Positions 44,610 through 53,453 of a DNA stretch of 64,000 nt are shown here, piece by piece; position 1 is the first letter of the stretch, and every line of letters begins with the position of its first letter. The position numbers and the translations under genes are program-made. The DNA is taken from assembly GCF_018130825.1 (NCBI RefSeq), contig NZ_JAFCJS010000003.1, positions 62,001 through 126,000 on the forward strand. Reading direction: 5' to 3'. Source of the stretch: Bradyrhizobium liaoningense (lineage in GTDB: Bacteria > Pseudomonadota > Alphaproteobacteria > Rhizobiales > Xanthobacteraceae). The notes beneath the pieces are model-generated. The model had not been told where the DNA came from and did not search any database. It saw nothing but the letters and a program-made list of their open reading frames with translations.

Positions 44610-45101
44610 TCAGCGCTTCTTGCGCAGGCGCACGACCATGTCGATGCGGGAGATCTCGTAACCCTCGGGCACCTCCGGCATCTTGGACAGCGCCAGATGC
44701 GGATCCTCGATGTCGACCAGCTCGTGGCTGTTCTCGAGGTAATAGTGGTGGTGAGTGGTGACGTTGGTGTCGAAATAGGTCTTGGTGCCGTCGACGCTGA
44801 CCTGGCGGAGCAGGCCGGCATCGGTGAGCTGGTTCAGCGTGTTGTAGACGGTCGCCAGCGACACCGGGACCTTGGCGAGGGTTGCTTCCTCGTACAGCAT
44901 TTCAGCCGTGAGGTGGCGCGCACCCTTGCCGAACAGGAGCCAGCCCAGCGCCATGCGCTGGCGCGTCGGACGGAGCCCGGCGGACTGGAGCATTTCATTG
45001 ACGTCGTGCCAGGGGCAGCCGGTCAGGGCCGGCTGGCGGCCGGACAGGAGGGCCGCCGCATGGACGTCGTCGTCGTGATGGGGCGCGGTATTCTCGCTCA
45101 T
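44610..45101 (-). CDS. irr: iron response regulator Irr (Fur family)
   Basis: 163-residue heme-sensing repressor/activator that controls heme synthesis and iron genes under iron limitation. It carries the Bradyrhizobium heme regulatory motif GCPWHDV with Cys29, and the second heme site His117-119 (TTHHHYYLE), both needed for heme-dependent degradation in B. japonicum. The DNA-binding part is LRPTRQRMALGWLLF ... VSLATVYNTLNQL. The ATG at 45101 gives MSENTAPHHDDDVH, the published start as I recall it. A candidate Fur site lies upstream. It is divergent from the fabA operon. Confidence 0.96.
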   Translation of the reverse strand: MSENTAPHHDDDVHAAALLSGRQPALTGCPWHDVNEMLQSAGLRPTRQRMALGWLLFGKGARHLTAEMLYEEATLAKVPVSLATVYNTLNQLTDAGLLRQVSVDGTKTYFDTNVTTHHHYYLENSHELVDIEDPHLALSKMPEVPEGYEISRIDMVVRLRKKR

Positions 45102-45452
45102 TTCCAGTTTTCGGGCACGCGTGAACAATATCTCCCTGCAATATAAGAATAGAAAGATGCAGATGCAAGTTTCTCGCAACTAGAGAGGTTCTAATCAGGC
45201 TTGGAACCGGGCGAGAAGGCCGTCATTCTACCTTCATGAGAGCGCTTTGCCACCGAAATAGCCTGTGTTAGAGAGCCCGCGGTTCCGCTTAGCCGATTTT
45301 GGCGCAACCGGGCCTGGAGGCCCGGTCCGCCGTCCATCCGGGCTTGCGGGGGCTGCGCCTGACGACGGCAATCGGCGTTGCTCTCCGACCGAGACGGGGC
45401 CCATTTTCGCCAAAGAACGCCGCTCAATCGGAATTTGAACAGAGGCTCGTGC
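45102..45452. other. irr / fabA divergent intergenic region
   Basis: 351 bp with no gene. It holds the hexamer cluster at 45156-45178 (candidate Fur site for irr), an AT-rich stretch (AATATAAGAATAGAAAG) suitable for the irr promoter, and a perfect hairpin ACCGGGCC-TGGA-GGCCCGGT at 45307-45326 in the likely fabA leader. Confidence 0.65.
45156..45178 (-). promoter_or_regulatory. candidate Fur-binding direct repeats upstream of irr
   Basis: On the irr strand: TGCGAG, then after five bases TGCATC-TGCATC. Three imperfect direct-repeat hexamers of this kind are what I remember for the B. japonicum irr promoter site bound by Fur. The cluster lies 55-77 bp before the irr ATG. Confidence 0.55.
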
Positions 45453-45974
45453 ATGCTGAACAGGCGCAACGGTTACGAATATGAAGACTTGCTGGCGTGT
45501 GCCCGCGGCGAGATGTTCGGCCCGGGCAATGCCCAGCTGCCGCTGCCGCCGATGCTGATGTTCGACCGCATCACGGACATCAACGACAATGGCGGCGAGT
45601 TCGGCAGGGGCCTGGTGCGCGCCGAGCTCGATGTGAAGCCTGACCTCTGGTTCTTCGGCTGCCACTTCAAGAACGATCCCGTCATGCCCGGCTGCCTCGG
45701 CCTCGATGCGCTGTGGCAAATGGTCGGCTTCTATCTGGGCTGGATAGGCGGCGAAGGTCGTGGCCGTGCACTTGGCCTGAACGAATTAAAGTTCAGCGGC
45801 CAGGTGCTGCCCGAGGCCCGCAAGGTTGTGTACAACGTCGACATGAAGCGCGTGATGCGCTCAAAGCTGGTGCTCGGCATCGCCGACGGGTGGCTTTCGG
45901 TCGATGACCAGATTATCTATCGCGCCAAGGATCTGAAGGTCGGCCTGTTCAAGCAGGGCACGAGCCTGGGCTGA
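45453..45974 (+). CDS. fabA: beta-hydroxydecanoyl-ACP dehydratase/isomerase
   Basis: Dehydrates 3-hydroxyacyl-ACP and isomerises the C10 trans-2 to cis-3 product, the branch point to unsaturated fatty acids. 173 residues. The active-site His71 is in [15 protein letters not shown] and Asp85 in LGLDALWQM. It is the first gene of fabA-fabB-fabI. Confidence 0.97.
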   Translation: MLNRRNGYEYEDLLACARGEMFGPGNAQLPLPPMLMFDRITDINDNGGEFGRGLVRAELDVKPDLWFFGCHFKNDPVMPGCLGLDALWQMVGFYLGWIGGEGRGRALGLNELKFSGQVLPEARKVVYNVDMKRVMRSKLVLGIADGWLSVDDQIIYRAKDLKVGLFKQGTSLG

Positions 45975-46015
45975 GGCGCATCACCAAGAGAGACAACGAT
46001 TTAGGCGAGGCTGTC

Positions 46016-47239
46016 ATGAGGCGGGTTGTGGTCACCGGGATGGGCATTGTCTCGTCCATCGGAAACAACACCCAGGAAGTGCTTGCGAGCCTTCACGAGG
46101 CGAAGTCGGGCATTTCGCGGGCTGAGAAATATGCCGAGCTCGGCTTCCGTTCGCAGGTGCAAGGTGAGCCGACACTCGATCCTTCGACGGTGGTCGACCG
46201 CCGCGCCATGCGTTTCCTCGGTCAGGGCGCGGCGTGGAATCACATCGCGATGGAGCAGGCGATCCAGGATTCCGGCCTGTCGCCCGACGAAGTCTCCAAC
46301 ATCCGCACCGGCATCATCATGGGGTCGGGCGGTCCGTCCGCGCGCACCATCGTCGAATCCGCCGACATCACCCGCACCAAGGGGCCGAAGCGCGTCGGAC
46401 CGTTTGCAGTGCCGAAGGCGATGTCGTCCACGGCCTCCGCGACGCTCGCGACCTGGTTCAAGATCAAGGGCGTGAACTATTCGATCTCCTCGGCCTGCGC
46501 GACGTCGAACCACTGCGTCGGCAATGCCTATGAGACGATCCAGATCGGCAAGCAGGACGTCATCTTCGCCGGCGGCTGCGAGGAGCTGGACTGGTCGCTG
46601 TCGGTGCTGTTCGACGCCATGGGCGCGATGTCCTCGAAGTACAACGACACGCCCGCCACCGCATCGCGTCCCTACGACGTCAACCGCGACGGCTTCGTCA
46701 TCGCCGGCGGTGCCGGCGTGCTGGTGCTGGAAGAGCTCGAGCATGCCAAGGCGCGCGGCGCGCGCATCTATGGCGAGATCGTCGGCTACGGCGCGACGTC
46801 GGACGGCCACGACATGGTCGCGCCATCTGGCGAAGGCGCCGAGCGCTGCATGCGCATGGCGATGTCGACGGTGAAGACCAAGGTCGACTACATCAATCCG
46901 CATGCGACCTCGACGCCGGCCGGCGATCCGCCGGAGATCGAGGCGATCCGCAGGGTGTTCGGCGTCGGCGAGAAGTGCCCGCCAATCTCCGCCACCAAGG
47001 CGCTGACCGGCCATTCGCTGGGCGCGACCGGCGTGCAGGAGGCGATCTACTCGCTGCTGATGATGAACAACGGCTTCATCTGCGAGAGCGCGCACATCCA
47101 GGAGCTCGACCCTGTGTTCGCCGACATGCCGATCGTGCGCAAGCGCATCGACAACGTGAAGGTCGGCACCGTGCTGTCGAACTCGTTCGGCTTCGGCGGC
47201 ACCAACGCCACGCTGGTGTTCAGCCGGCTGGATGTGTGA
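46016..47239 (+). CDS. fabB: 3-oxoacyl-ACP synthase I
   Basis: Condensing enzyme that elongates the cis-3-decenoyl-ACP made by FabA. 407 residues. Catalytic Cys161 ([14 protein letters not shown]), with histidines in [14 protein letters not shown] and [11 protein letters not shown], and the [11 protein letters not shown] end are all present. It begins 41 bp after fabA, behind GAGG. Confidence 0.97.
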   Translation: MRRVVVTGMGIVSSIGNNTQEVLASLHEAKSGISRAEKYAELGFRSQVQGEPTLDPSTVVDRRAMRFLGQGAAWNHIAMEQAIQDSGLSPDEVSNIRTGIIMGSGGPSARTIVESADITRTKGPKRVGPFAVPKAMSSTASATLATWFKIKGVNYSISSACATSNHCVGNAYETIQIGKQDVIFAGGCEELDWSLSVLFDAMGAMSSKYNDTPATASRPYDVNRDGFVIAGGAGVLVLEELEHAKARGARIYGEIVGYGATSDGHDMVAPSGEGAERCMRMAMSTVKTKVDYINPHATSTPAGDPPEIEAIRRVFGVGEKCPPISATKALTGHSLGATGVQEAIYSLLMMNNGFICESAHIQELDPVFADMPIVRKRIDNVKVGTVLSNSFGFGGTNATLVFSRLDV

Positions 47240-47290
47240 GCCCCCACACCGCGGCTTCTCGGCCTGTAATTGCTGTCTCTGGAATACTGG

Positions 47291-47312
47291 ATCGCCCGCA
47301 TGCGCGGGCGAT
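47291..47312. repeat. short palindrome between fabB and fabI
   Basis: ATCGCCCGC-ATGC-GCGGGCGAT within CTGGATCGCCCGC...GATGAC, a pattern resembling short intergenic repeats of rhizobia. It lies between the fabB stop and the fabI ribosome site. Confidence 0.6.
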
Positions 47313-47341
47313 GACGTGGGAATGATAGGAGCCGAAAGGCA

Positions 47342-48139
47342 ATGGAAGGTTTGATGAAAGGCAAGCGCGGTCTGATCATGGGCATCGCCAATGATCATTC
47401 GATCGCCTGGGGCATGGCGAAGACGCTGCATGCCCACGGCGCCGAGCTCGCCTTCACCTTCCAGGGCGAGGCCCTGGGCAAGCGGGTCAAGCCGCTGGCT
47501 GAATCGCTTGGCGTGGATCTGGTGCTGCCCTGCGATGTCGAGGACATCGCCAGCGTCGATGCCACCTTCGCGGTGCTGCGCGAAAAGTGGGGCAAGCTCG
47601 ATTTCGTCATCCATGCGATCGGCTTTGCCGACAAGAACGAGCTGAAGGGCCGCTACGCCGACACCAGCCGCGAGAACTTTTCGCGCACCATGGTGATTTC
47701 CTGCTTCTCATTCACGGAAGTGGCAAAGCGCGCCGCCGAGCTGATGACGGAGGGCGGCAGCATGATCACGCTGACCTTCGGCGCCTCGGAACGCGCGATG
47801 CCGAACTACAACGTGATGGGCGTGGCCAAGGCCGCGCTGGAAGCCTCGGTACGCTACCTCGCCTCCGATTTCGGACCGCGCGGTATCCGCGTCAACGCGA
47901 TCTCCGCAGGTCCCATCCGCACGCTCGCCGGCTCCGGCATCGGCGAGGCGCGCGCGATGTTCGCGTTCATGCAGAAGCATGCGCCGCTCCGCCGCGGCGT
48001 CACGCTCGACGAGCTCGGCGGCTCGGCGCTGTATCTGCTGTCGGACCTCTCGGGCGGCGTGACCGGCGAAATTCATTATGTCGATTCCGGCTACAACATC
48101 GTCCTGATGCCGAGGCCGGATGATTTGAAGTCGGAATAG
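47342..48139 (+). CDS. fabI: enoyl-ACP reductase (NADH), FabI type
   Basis: Last reduction of each fatty-acid elongation cycle. 265 residues, SDR-like: GIANDHSIAWGMAKTL cofactor loop, the catalytic Tyr-x6-Lys in YNVMGVAKAALEASVRYLA and AISAGPIRTLAGSGI substrate loop. Triclosan-type inhibitor sites lie in this family. AGGAG lies ten bases before the ATG at 47342; a second ATG at 47354 is also possible. Confidence 0.95.
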   Translation: MEGLMKGKRGLIMGIANDHSIAWGMAKTLHAHGAELAFTFQGEALGKRVKPLAESLGVDLVLPCDVEDIASVDATFAVLREKWGKLDFVIHAIGFADKNELKGRYADTSRENFSRTMVISCFSFTEVAKRAAELMTEGGSMITLTFGASERAMPNYNVMGVAKAALEASVRYLASDFGPRGIRVNAISAGPIRTLAGSGIGEARAMFAFMQKHAPLRRGVTLDELGGSALYLLSDLSGGVTGEIHYVDSGYNIVLMPRPDDLKSE

Positions 48140-48150
48140 ACGAAGCTGCC

Positions 48151-48225
48151 GTAGGGTGGGCAAAGCGAAGCGTGCCCACCATCTGAAACGTGGGCACGTC
48201 GCTTGCGCTCCTTTGCCCACCCTAC
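48151..48225. repeat. dispersed palindromic repeat, family B copy 2
   Basis: GTAGGGTGGGCAAAGCGAAG at the left and CTTTGCCCACCCTAC at the right, with GCGTGCCCACC / GTGGGCACG inside. Twelve bases after the fabI stop. Same element as 24091-24189 with a shorter middle. Confidence 0.85.
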
Positions 48226-48374
48226 AGGATCTTCGTCCTGGCGGACTGAAGCCGCCTCAGCGGCCGCGACCTCGTCGCACCCCACGATCATGGGGCAGAC
48301 CCGGCAATAAAATCATGTTTGCTGCGCCCCGGTGGCGCCGCAGGATCGTATCCCGCGGTTCGGGAGGAACGATC

Positions 48375-50369
48375 GTGCCGAGGATGCGTGCGATATGTCG
48401 TGCCGGGGCGCTGGCGTCCGTTGCCGGCGCCGCGCTGCTTTGCAGCAGCACGCTTGCCCGGGCGCAGTCGGCGATCTGGGACACGACCCTCTCCAACACC
48501 AACTGGTACGTGCCGACGGCGCAATTGCTGGCCTACGCCGCGCCGAAGACCGGCTTCTCCAACCCGATCCCGATCGGCGACCAGACGCTGTGGTCGCTCG
48601 CGACCGCGACCAACGGCGCGTTCACGGGAACGAGCGTTGCCCAGCTCAAGCTTGGGTCGGCGCTGCTGACGGATAGCTCGACCATCCAGGGCTTCGTCAC
48701 GACTGCGGGCCAGATCACGATGCTGTTCACGCCGACATCGGGCGGCGTGGTCACTGTTGGCCTCGGCCATATGCGGGCCATCAACGGCGTGACCGCGATG
48801 GAGATGCAGATGATCACCGGCGACAGCCTGCTGGTGACGCACTGGGCCTACATGCTGCCCTATGACCCCGCGACGTACACGCCGCCGGCTTCGCAGGCCG
48901 TCCCCGCCAACTCCGTCCCGCAATGGGCGTGGACATCGGGCACACCGTGGCGGATCGTCAGCTCCACGCTGTTCGGTACCTCGGCACCCGGCCGCTTCGT
49001 CATCACCAATTACCAGAACGGATATTTCTGGGGCGCCGGCATCGCGCCCGCGGGAAGCAGCGCCGCGAACTTCACGCTGCTGGGCTCGGTGACGCCTGAA
49101 GGCAACGTGCTCTTCAACACGCTCTCGAAAGGCACGCTCGCAAGCCTCTATGGCACGGCCAGAGGCGATGCATCGGGCGCGCAGATGCTGGTCAGCACCT
49201 ACGATCTCTCGGGCAATCCGACCGGCGGCATCGCCTATCTCTCTTTGGTGCGCCCCTACGGCGAAACGCTGCAAGCGCAGAACAGCCGTGCGGGCCTCGG
49301 CGCAGCCGACATGCTCTATCGCTTGTCTGCGACCTCGCTCGGCTGGAGCGGCAGCATGGCGCAAGGCTTCACCGCGCTCGACAATCTCAGCGGTCCCGGT
49401 CTCGTCAACGCCGTCAACCAGACCTTGCCCGTCCTCACCGGCGCGGCATCGCAGGCGACCTATTCCACCCAGCGCGTGTTCCAGCAGGCGATGACGGGAC
49501 GGCTGGACGATGTGCTCGGGTTGAACGCCGGCGTCACACCAGAGCGGAATGTCTGGATGAAGCCGCTCGGCGGTAGTGTCCGGCAAGGGAGTGTCGACGG
49601 CGTCCCCGGCTACAACGCCTCCGGCGGCGGCATTGCCGTTGGTGCGGACGCGACGATATCCCCGCGCGCGATACTTGGCGGCGTGTTCGCCTTTTCGCAT
49701 CAGGCGATCATCGGCAGCGACGACGCCGTCCCGAACCGGCTCGCCATCGATTCCTATCAAGCTGGCGTCTATGGCGCTTATGCACTCGGCCATGGCGTTC
49801 AGGTCGACGGCCAGCTCGACGGCGCGCTGAATGACAATGGCGAGAGCCGCTCGCTGACCTTCATCAACAGCACGGCCGGCGCTGGCTATAGATCCTATAG
49901 CGCGCACGCCGGTGCGGGTGTTCGCAAGCTGATCCCGATCGAGCCGGGACTTGCGATCGCGCCGTCGCTGCGGCTGGACTATGGCCAGGTTCGCTCGCCC
50001 GCCTATCAGGAGGGCGGCGCGGGCGGCTTCAGCCTCAACGTGGATTCGCAAACCTATCGCGAGCTGACGCTGACGGCGGGACTGAAGGGCGCCTATAGGA
50101 TCGCGAAGCAAGTCTATCTCACCGGCGAGGCCGGTGTCGGCTACAACGCGCTGAACCAGGGCCTTCAGATCAAGTCCGCGTTTGCCGGCGGCGGCGACAC
50201 CTTCGCGACCTCCGGTCTTGCGCTGTCGCCATGGATCTACTCGACCGCGCTGGGGCTCGTTGCGGCCGACAACAATCGCTTCGATCTCGGCCTCCGCTAT
50301 GGCCTGTCGGCGACGTCCTCCGGCTTGCTTCAGCAGTCCGGGCTCGCCGTCCTCAAGATCAGGCTGTAA
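48375..50369 (+). CDS. autotransporter-domain outer-membrane protein
   Basis: 664 residues. GGGAGG at 48362-48367 points to the GTG at 48375 as start, giving a signal peptide MPRMRAICRAGALASVAGAALLCSSTLARA. The passenger (about 32-400) is rich in Thr, Ser, Gly and Ala with no recognised catalytic motif. The C-terminal part (NVWMKPLGGSVRQGSVDGVP... to LAVLKIRL) is a 12-strand-type autotransporter beta-barrel with alternating aromatic residues. It sits alone after the fab operon and looks accessory. The passenger function is unknown. Confidence 0.8.
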   Translation: MPRMRAICRAGALASVAGAALLCSSTLARAQSAIWDTTLSNTNWYVPTAQLLAYAAPKTGFSNPIPIGDQTLWSLATATNGAFTGTSVAQLKLGSALLTDSSTIQGFVTTAGQITMLFTPTSGGVVTVGLGHMRAINGVTAMEMQMITGDSLLVTHWAYMLPYDPATYTPPASQAVPANSVPQWAWTSGTPWRIVSSTLFGTSAPGRFVITNYQNGYFWGAGIAPAGSSAANFTLLGSVTPEGNVLFNTLSKGTLASLYGTARGDASGAQMLVSTYDLSGNPTGGIAYLSLVRPYGETLQAQNSRAGLGAADMLYRLSATSLGWSGSMAQGFTALDNLSGPGLVNAVNQTLPVLTGAASQATYSTQRVFQQAMTGRLDDVLGLNAGVTPERNVWMKPLGGSVRQGSVDGVPGYNASGGGIAVGADATISPRAILGGVFAFSHQAIIGSDDAVPNRLAIDSYQAGVYGAYALGHGVQVDGQLDGALNDNGESRSLTFINSTAGAGYRSYSAHAGAGVRKLIPIEPGLAIAPSLRLDYGQVRSPAYQEGGAGGFSLNVDSQTYRELTLTAGLKGAYRIAKQVYLTGEAGVGYNALNQGLQIKSAFAGGGDTFATSGLALSPWIYSTALGLVAADNNRFDLGLRYGLSATSSGLLQQSGLAVLKIRL

Positions 50370-50432
50370 GCGAGATTCTTGTTTGGCGCGTTTTCTTGAC
50401 GCGAACCGGGGCCCACTTCGCTTGAAAACGCT

Positions 50433-51029
50433 TTAGCCGGCCGCGATCTTCTCCGCGCGCTGGAACGCCGGCCGCGCCATGCAGCGCGCCAGATAGGCAT
50501 CGAACGCCGGCCGCGACGGCACCATCTTGAACAGGCGCACCGCAAAATTCAGCCCCGCACCGACCGTGACGTCGGCGGCGGAAAAATCCTCACCGAGAAT
50601 CCACGGGCCCTTGGCGAGCGCGGCTTCCAGCACGTCGAACACCTGCGTCGCGCTGCCCCAGGCCGCGGTCGAGGTCGGGATCTCGATCTTGGTGAAGATC
50701 TGGATGATGGCGGGCTCGATGCAGCCGGGCGAGAAGAACAGCCATTGCAGATAGCGCGCGCGGCGCGGATCGGTCACCGCGGGCGCGAGCTTGGTCTCGG
50801 GATAGCGGTCGGCGATGTAGGCGCAGATTGCCGCGGCTTCGCCGAGCGCGGCATCGCCGTCGTTGAGCGCCGGCACCTTGCCCATCGGATTGATCTTCAG
50901 ATAGTCCGGTGCCTTCTGCGCCCCGGTCGAGATGTCGGTCAGCACGCGCTCGTAGGGCAGGCCGCTCTCTTCCATCAGCCAGAGCGTCGTGAACGAGCGC
51001 GAGCGGGGCGACCAATAGAGCTTGATCAT
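50433..51029 (-). CDS. glutathione S-transferase family protein
   Basis: 198 residues. N-terminal thioredoxin-like domain with the active Ser in YWSPRSRSFTTLWLMEE and cis-Pro GKVPAL, GEAAAICAYIADRYP for glutathione binding, and an all-alpha C-terminal domain (FSAADVTVGAGL). Bacterial GSTs of this branch have diverse, mostly unknown substrates. It converges with the autotransporter gene. Confidence 0.9.
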   Translation of the reverse strand: MIKLYWSPRSRSFTTLWLMEESGLPYERVLTDISTGAQKAPDYLKINPMGKVPALNDGDAALGEAAAICAYIADRYPETKLAPAVTDPRRARYLQWLFFSPGCIEPAIIQIFTKIEIPTSTAAWGSATQVFDVLEAALAKGPWILGEDFSAADVTVGAGLNFAVRLFKMVPSRPAFDAYLARCMARPAFQRAEKIAAG

Positions 51030-51144
51030 GGCGGGAACCTTTCATCGGAGGAAGGTCAACAGCGCGCAATTCATGCCGCGTTTGCCGCGCATCCGCAACG
51101 CACTACGCCTAGGCAGAAGGCAAGCGGCGTGAACGACATGTGGG

Positions 51145-52053
51145 TCAACGTTCTCCGGCGTCGCTTTGACTCGCTGCTGATCGAACACCGAGCAAAAGCG
51201 GCAGCGTCTTGTCGAGGCTTTCGGTCAGCAGGGCGCGCACGCCGTCGCGCAGTGCGGGATTGTCGGCGGCATCTTCAGGGCGCGCTGGAAACGATTCTGC
51301 GGGTAATTCGCGATAGGGGCCGCCGATTTGCCTGCCCAGAAGCCTCTGCACCACCAGGGAATGATGCACGTTGATCAGCGCAGAGCTCTGTCTGACAACG
51401 GAGAAGTCGCGCCCGTCAAAGATGCGGATAAACGCCAGGGCATAAAGATAGATGCGACGCCCTAGCACTACATCCTGGTTGAGGATGCCGAAACCGCGGA
51501 CCGTATAGTTCGATGTCCCGATAGGGCTGATTGAATTGAGGATCTGGATGTAGTGCCGGCAATTCGTTCCTTTCACGACCTCGCGCATGTATCCGGCCAG
51601 CTCCGCGTTGAGATCGCGGAACAACCTGTCCTTCAATGTGTCCTTGGACTCATCGCGGGGAGGAAATTTCGCCGGGTTGTAGGGGATTCTCAGAACGGAC
51701 ACGCCGGCAGGGACCGCGGCGCGAGTCCGCGCGAAGATCAGATCGTTGAGCCCCCAGCCCGGGATCGGGATCACCATCTTCTTGTTCTGGAATACGGTGA
51801 GGCCGGTCGTCAGCACGGTGAACTCATCGCCGGTGGTGACCACGACACCGAAGTCGCACGAGCCGCCGACCACGGGAGCCGGCTTGCCTGTCGCTTCGCT
51901 TCGCGTGGTTACCTTGCCTTTGGCCGTGCTCGTCTTTGGCGCTGCCTGGGCCTCAGCCCCCGCCGTCGAGAGCAGATGAGCCGCGACGATCATTGCGACG
52001 GCCTGCATCGCCTTGATCATCGCCTTCTTACGAGCCTGGCTTCCCTTCAGCAT
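51145..52053 (-). CDS. uncharacterised exported protein, tandem paralogue 1
   Basis: 302 residues, unrecognised family. Signal peptide about 12-36 (MIKAMQAVAMIVAAHLLSTAGAEAQA), a short Lys/Thr-rich spacer, then a globular region: GGSCDFGVVVTTGDEFTVLT, WGLNDLIFARTRAAV, KGTNCRHYIQIL, LYALAFIRIFDGRDFSVVR and NPALRDGVRALL. The same landmarks occur in the gene before it, so the two arose by duplication. Two conserved Cys (GSCDFGV, NCRHY) could form a disulfide in the periplasm. The start at 52053 is three bases from the upstream stop; an alternative ATG is at 52020. Confidence 0.7.
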   Translation of the reverse strand: MLKGSQARKKAMIKAMQAVAMIVAAHLLSTAGAEAQAAPKTSTAKGKVTTRSEATGKPAPVVGGSCDFGVVVTTGDEFTVLTTGLTVFQNKKMVIPIPGWGLNDLIFARTRAAVPAGVSVLRIPYNPAKFPPRDESKDTLKDRLFRDLNAELAGYMREVVKGTNCRHYIQILNSISPIGTSNYTVRGFGILNQDVVLGRRIYLYALAFIRIFDGRDFSVVRQSSALINVHHSLVVQRLLGRQIGGPYRELPAESFPARPEDAADNPALRDGVRALLTESLDKTLPLLLGVRSAASQSDAGER

Positions 52054-52055
52054 CG

Positions 52056-52892
52056 TCACGGCGCGAAATACGGCGGCAAGATCTTGTCCAGCCGCTGGGT
52101 CAGAAAGTCGCGCGTGGTGTCGCGCAGGGTGGTGTTGTTGGCGGAGTCCGTGGCCGTCTCCGGAAACATCGACTTGTCCACTTTCTGCAAGAGCTCGTTC
52201 GAGACGAAGTTGTCCGCCATATGCTTCATGACACCTTCGAACGTTACGGCCGGGCCCTTCATGATTTCGAAGGTGCGGCCGTCGACCCATGTCACGCCGA
52301 TATAGGCGAAGACATACGCGTAGGAGATGAGACCGACGCCCCTGCTGAAGATGCCGACGCCGCTGAGCGACTGGTTGGTTCCGTCTAGCTGTCCTTCGCT
52401 GCGCATGATGACGAGATAGCGCTCGCAACCGGCATTCCCCGCGACCTGTCGGATCAAGTTCGACAGCTCTTCGCCTCGATTGCGGAACAGGCCGGATTTG
52501 GGGTGATAGTAGGAATCGAGCGCGCCTTTGGCGTAAGTGATGCGTCGCACCGGCGTGCTGCCTGCGGCTGCCCGCGCCCGCGCAAAGACGAGATCGTCAA
52601 GGCCCCAGGATACCGGGACTTCTGCATAGTCGTTGCCGAACACGGTCAGGCCGATCTTCTGGACGACGAAGATGTCCCCCGTCCCCGCAATCACGCCGAC
52701 GCCACAAGGACCGGCCGTCGCGGGCTCCGCCGGCTTGGCTGTCGCTTTTGGCTTCGCCGTCGCTTTCTTGGCCGCCGGCTTTGCCGGCGTTGCAGCTTGA
52801 GCGGGAGGCGCGGTGGGTGCGGGAGGAGTTTGCGCGGCTGCCGGAGTCAAAATGGGCAGGAGCGCGATCAGCGAGGCAGCAATTCGAAACAT
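52056..52892 (-). CDS. uncharacterised exported protein, tandem paralogue 2
   Basis: 278 residues. Signal peptide MFRIAASLIALLPILTPAAA, then a Pro/Ala/Lys linker (PAKPAAKKATAKPKATAKPA) as in cell-wall-spanning proteins, then the paralogous domain: GPCGVGVIAGTGDIFVV, WGLDDLVFARARAAA, GNAGCERYLVIM, ISYAYVFAYIGVTWVDGRTFEIMK and LRDTTRDFLTQRLDKILP. First gene of the pair and directly followed by paralogue 1. No function recognised. The repeated DGR-F motif and paired Cys are the best handles. Confidence 0.72.
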   Translation of the reverse strand: MFRIAASLIALLPILTPAAAQTPPAPTAPPAQAATPAKPAAKKATAKPKATAKPAEPATAGPCGVGVIAGTGDIFVVQKIGLTVFGNDYAEVPVSWGLDDLVFARARAAAGSTPVRRITYAKGALDSYYHPKSGLFRNRGEELSNLIRQVAGNAGCERYLVIMRSEGQLDGTNQSLSGVGIFSRGVGLISYAYVFAYIGVTWVDGRTFEIMKGPAVTFEGVMKHMADNFVSNELLQKVDKSMFPETATDSANNTTLRDTTRDFLTQRLDKILPPYFAP

Positions 52893-52982
52893 GGATTCCA
52901 GGAGACCACAGCAGGAGAATGTCGGACGCGTCACACTAGGGTGCGACCGCAACAACCGCAAGCTGCAGCCGGAGATCGCTGT

Positions 52983-53447
52983 CTATTCGCTGGGCCGTTG
53001 CCGCTTCCACCGGTAGTATTTCATCACGAACCCGTTCGACGGTTCGATCTCTTCCTTCTCGAACACAAAACCTTCGCGCTCGTACCAGCGCCAGGCCTTT
53101 TCGTTTTCGCGCACGCAACGAAGATGCATCTCGTCCGGCATTTGCGTTCGCGTGAAGGCGAGCAATTGCCGCCCGACCGATTGGCCCTGATAGGCAGGCG
53201 CGACGAACAGCATATCGAGATAGAGCTTTGGCAGGTGCAGCGCGAGCATCGCGCCGATCGTGCCGTTATCGTCGGCGACGAACAGGCTCCAGCCGTTCTC
53301 CATCTCGCGCCGGATGCGCGCGCGCAAATTTGCCAGCAGGAATTCGCTGGCCTCGCCAAGCCCGGTCGAGACCCAGCTCTCCATCCAGACGCGACCGATC
53401 TCGTCGTATTCGTCCGCGCGGGCAGGGCGGATGACGGGTTGCGACAT
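52983..53447 (-). CDS. GNAT-family N-acetyltransferase
   Basis: 154 residues. The acetyl-CoA motif is seen as LYLDMLFVAPAYQGQSVGRQLLAFTRT (Q/RxxGxG/A form QGQSVG), followed by HLRCVRENEKAWRWYEREGFV. The acceptor is unknown. It begins six bases after the oxyR stop on the same strand, so it is probably cotranscribed with oxyR. Confidence 0.88.
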   Translation of the reverse strand: MSQPVIRPARADEYDEIGRVWMESWVSTGLGEASEFLLANLRARIRREMENGWSLFVADDNGTIGAMLALHLPKLYLDMLFVAPAYQGQSVGRQLLAFTRTQMPDEMHLRCVRENEKAWRWYEREGFVFEKEEIEPSNGFVMKYYRWKRQRPSE

Positions 53448-53453
53448 CCGAGC

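Noticed and set aside
51145..52428. Longer form of paralogue 1 starting inside paralogue 2
   Set aside because: The extension is an out-of-frame shadow of paralogue 2. The signal peptide appears only with the start at 52053 or 52020.
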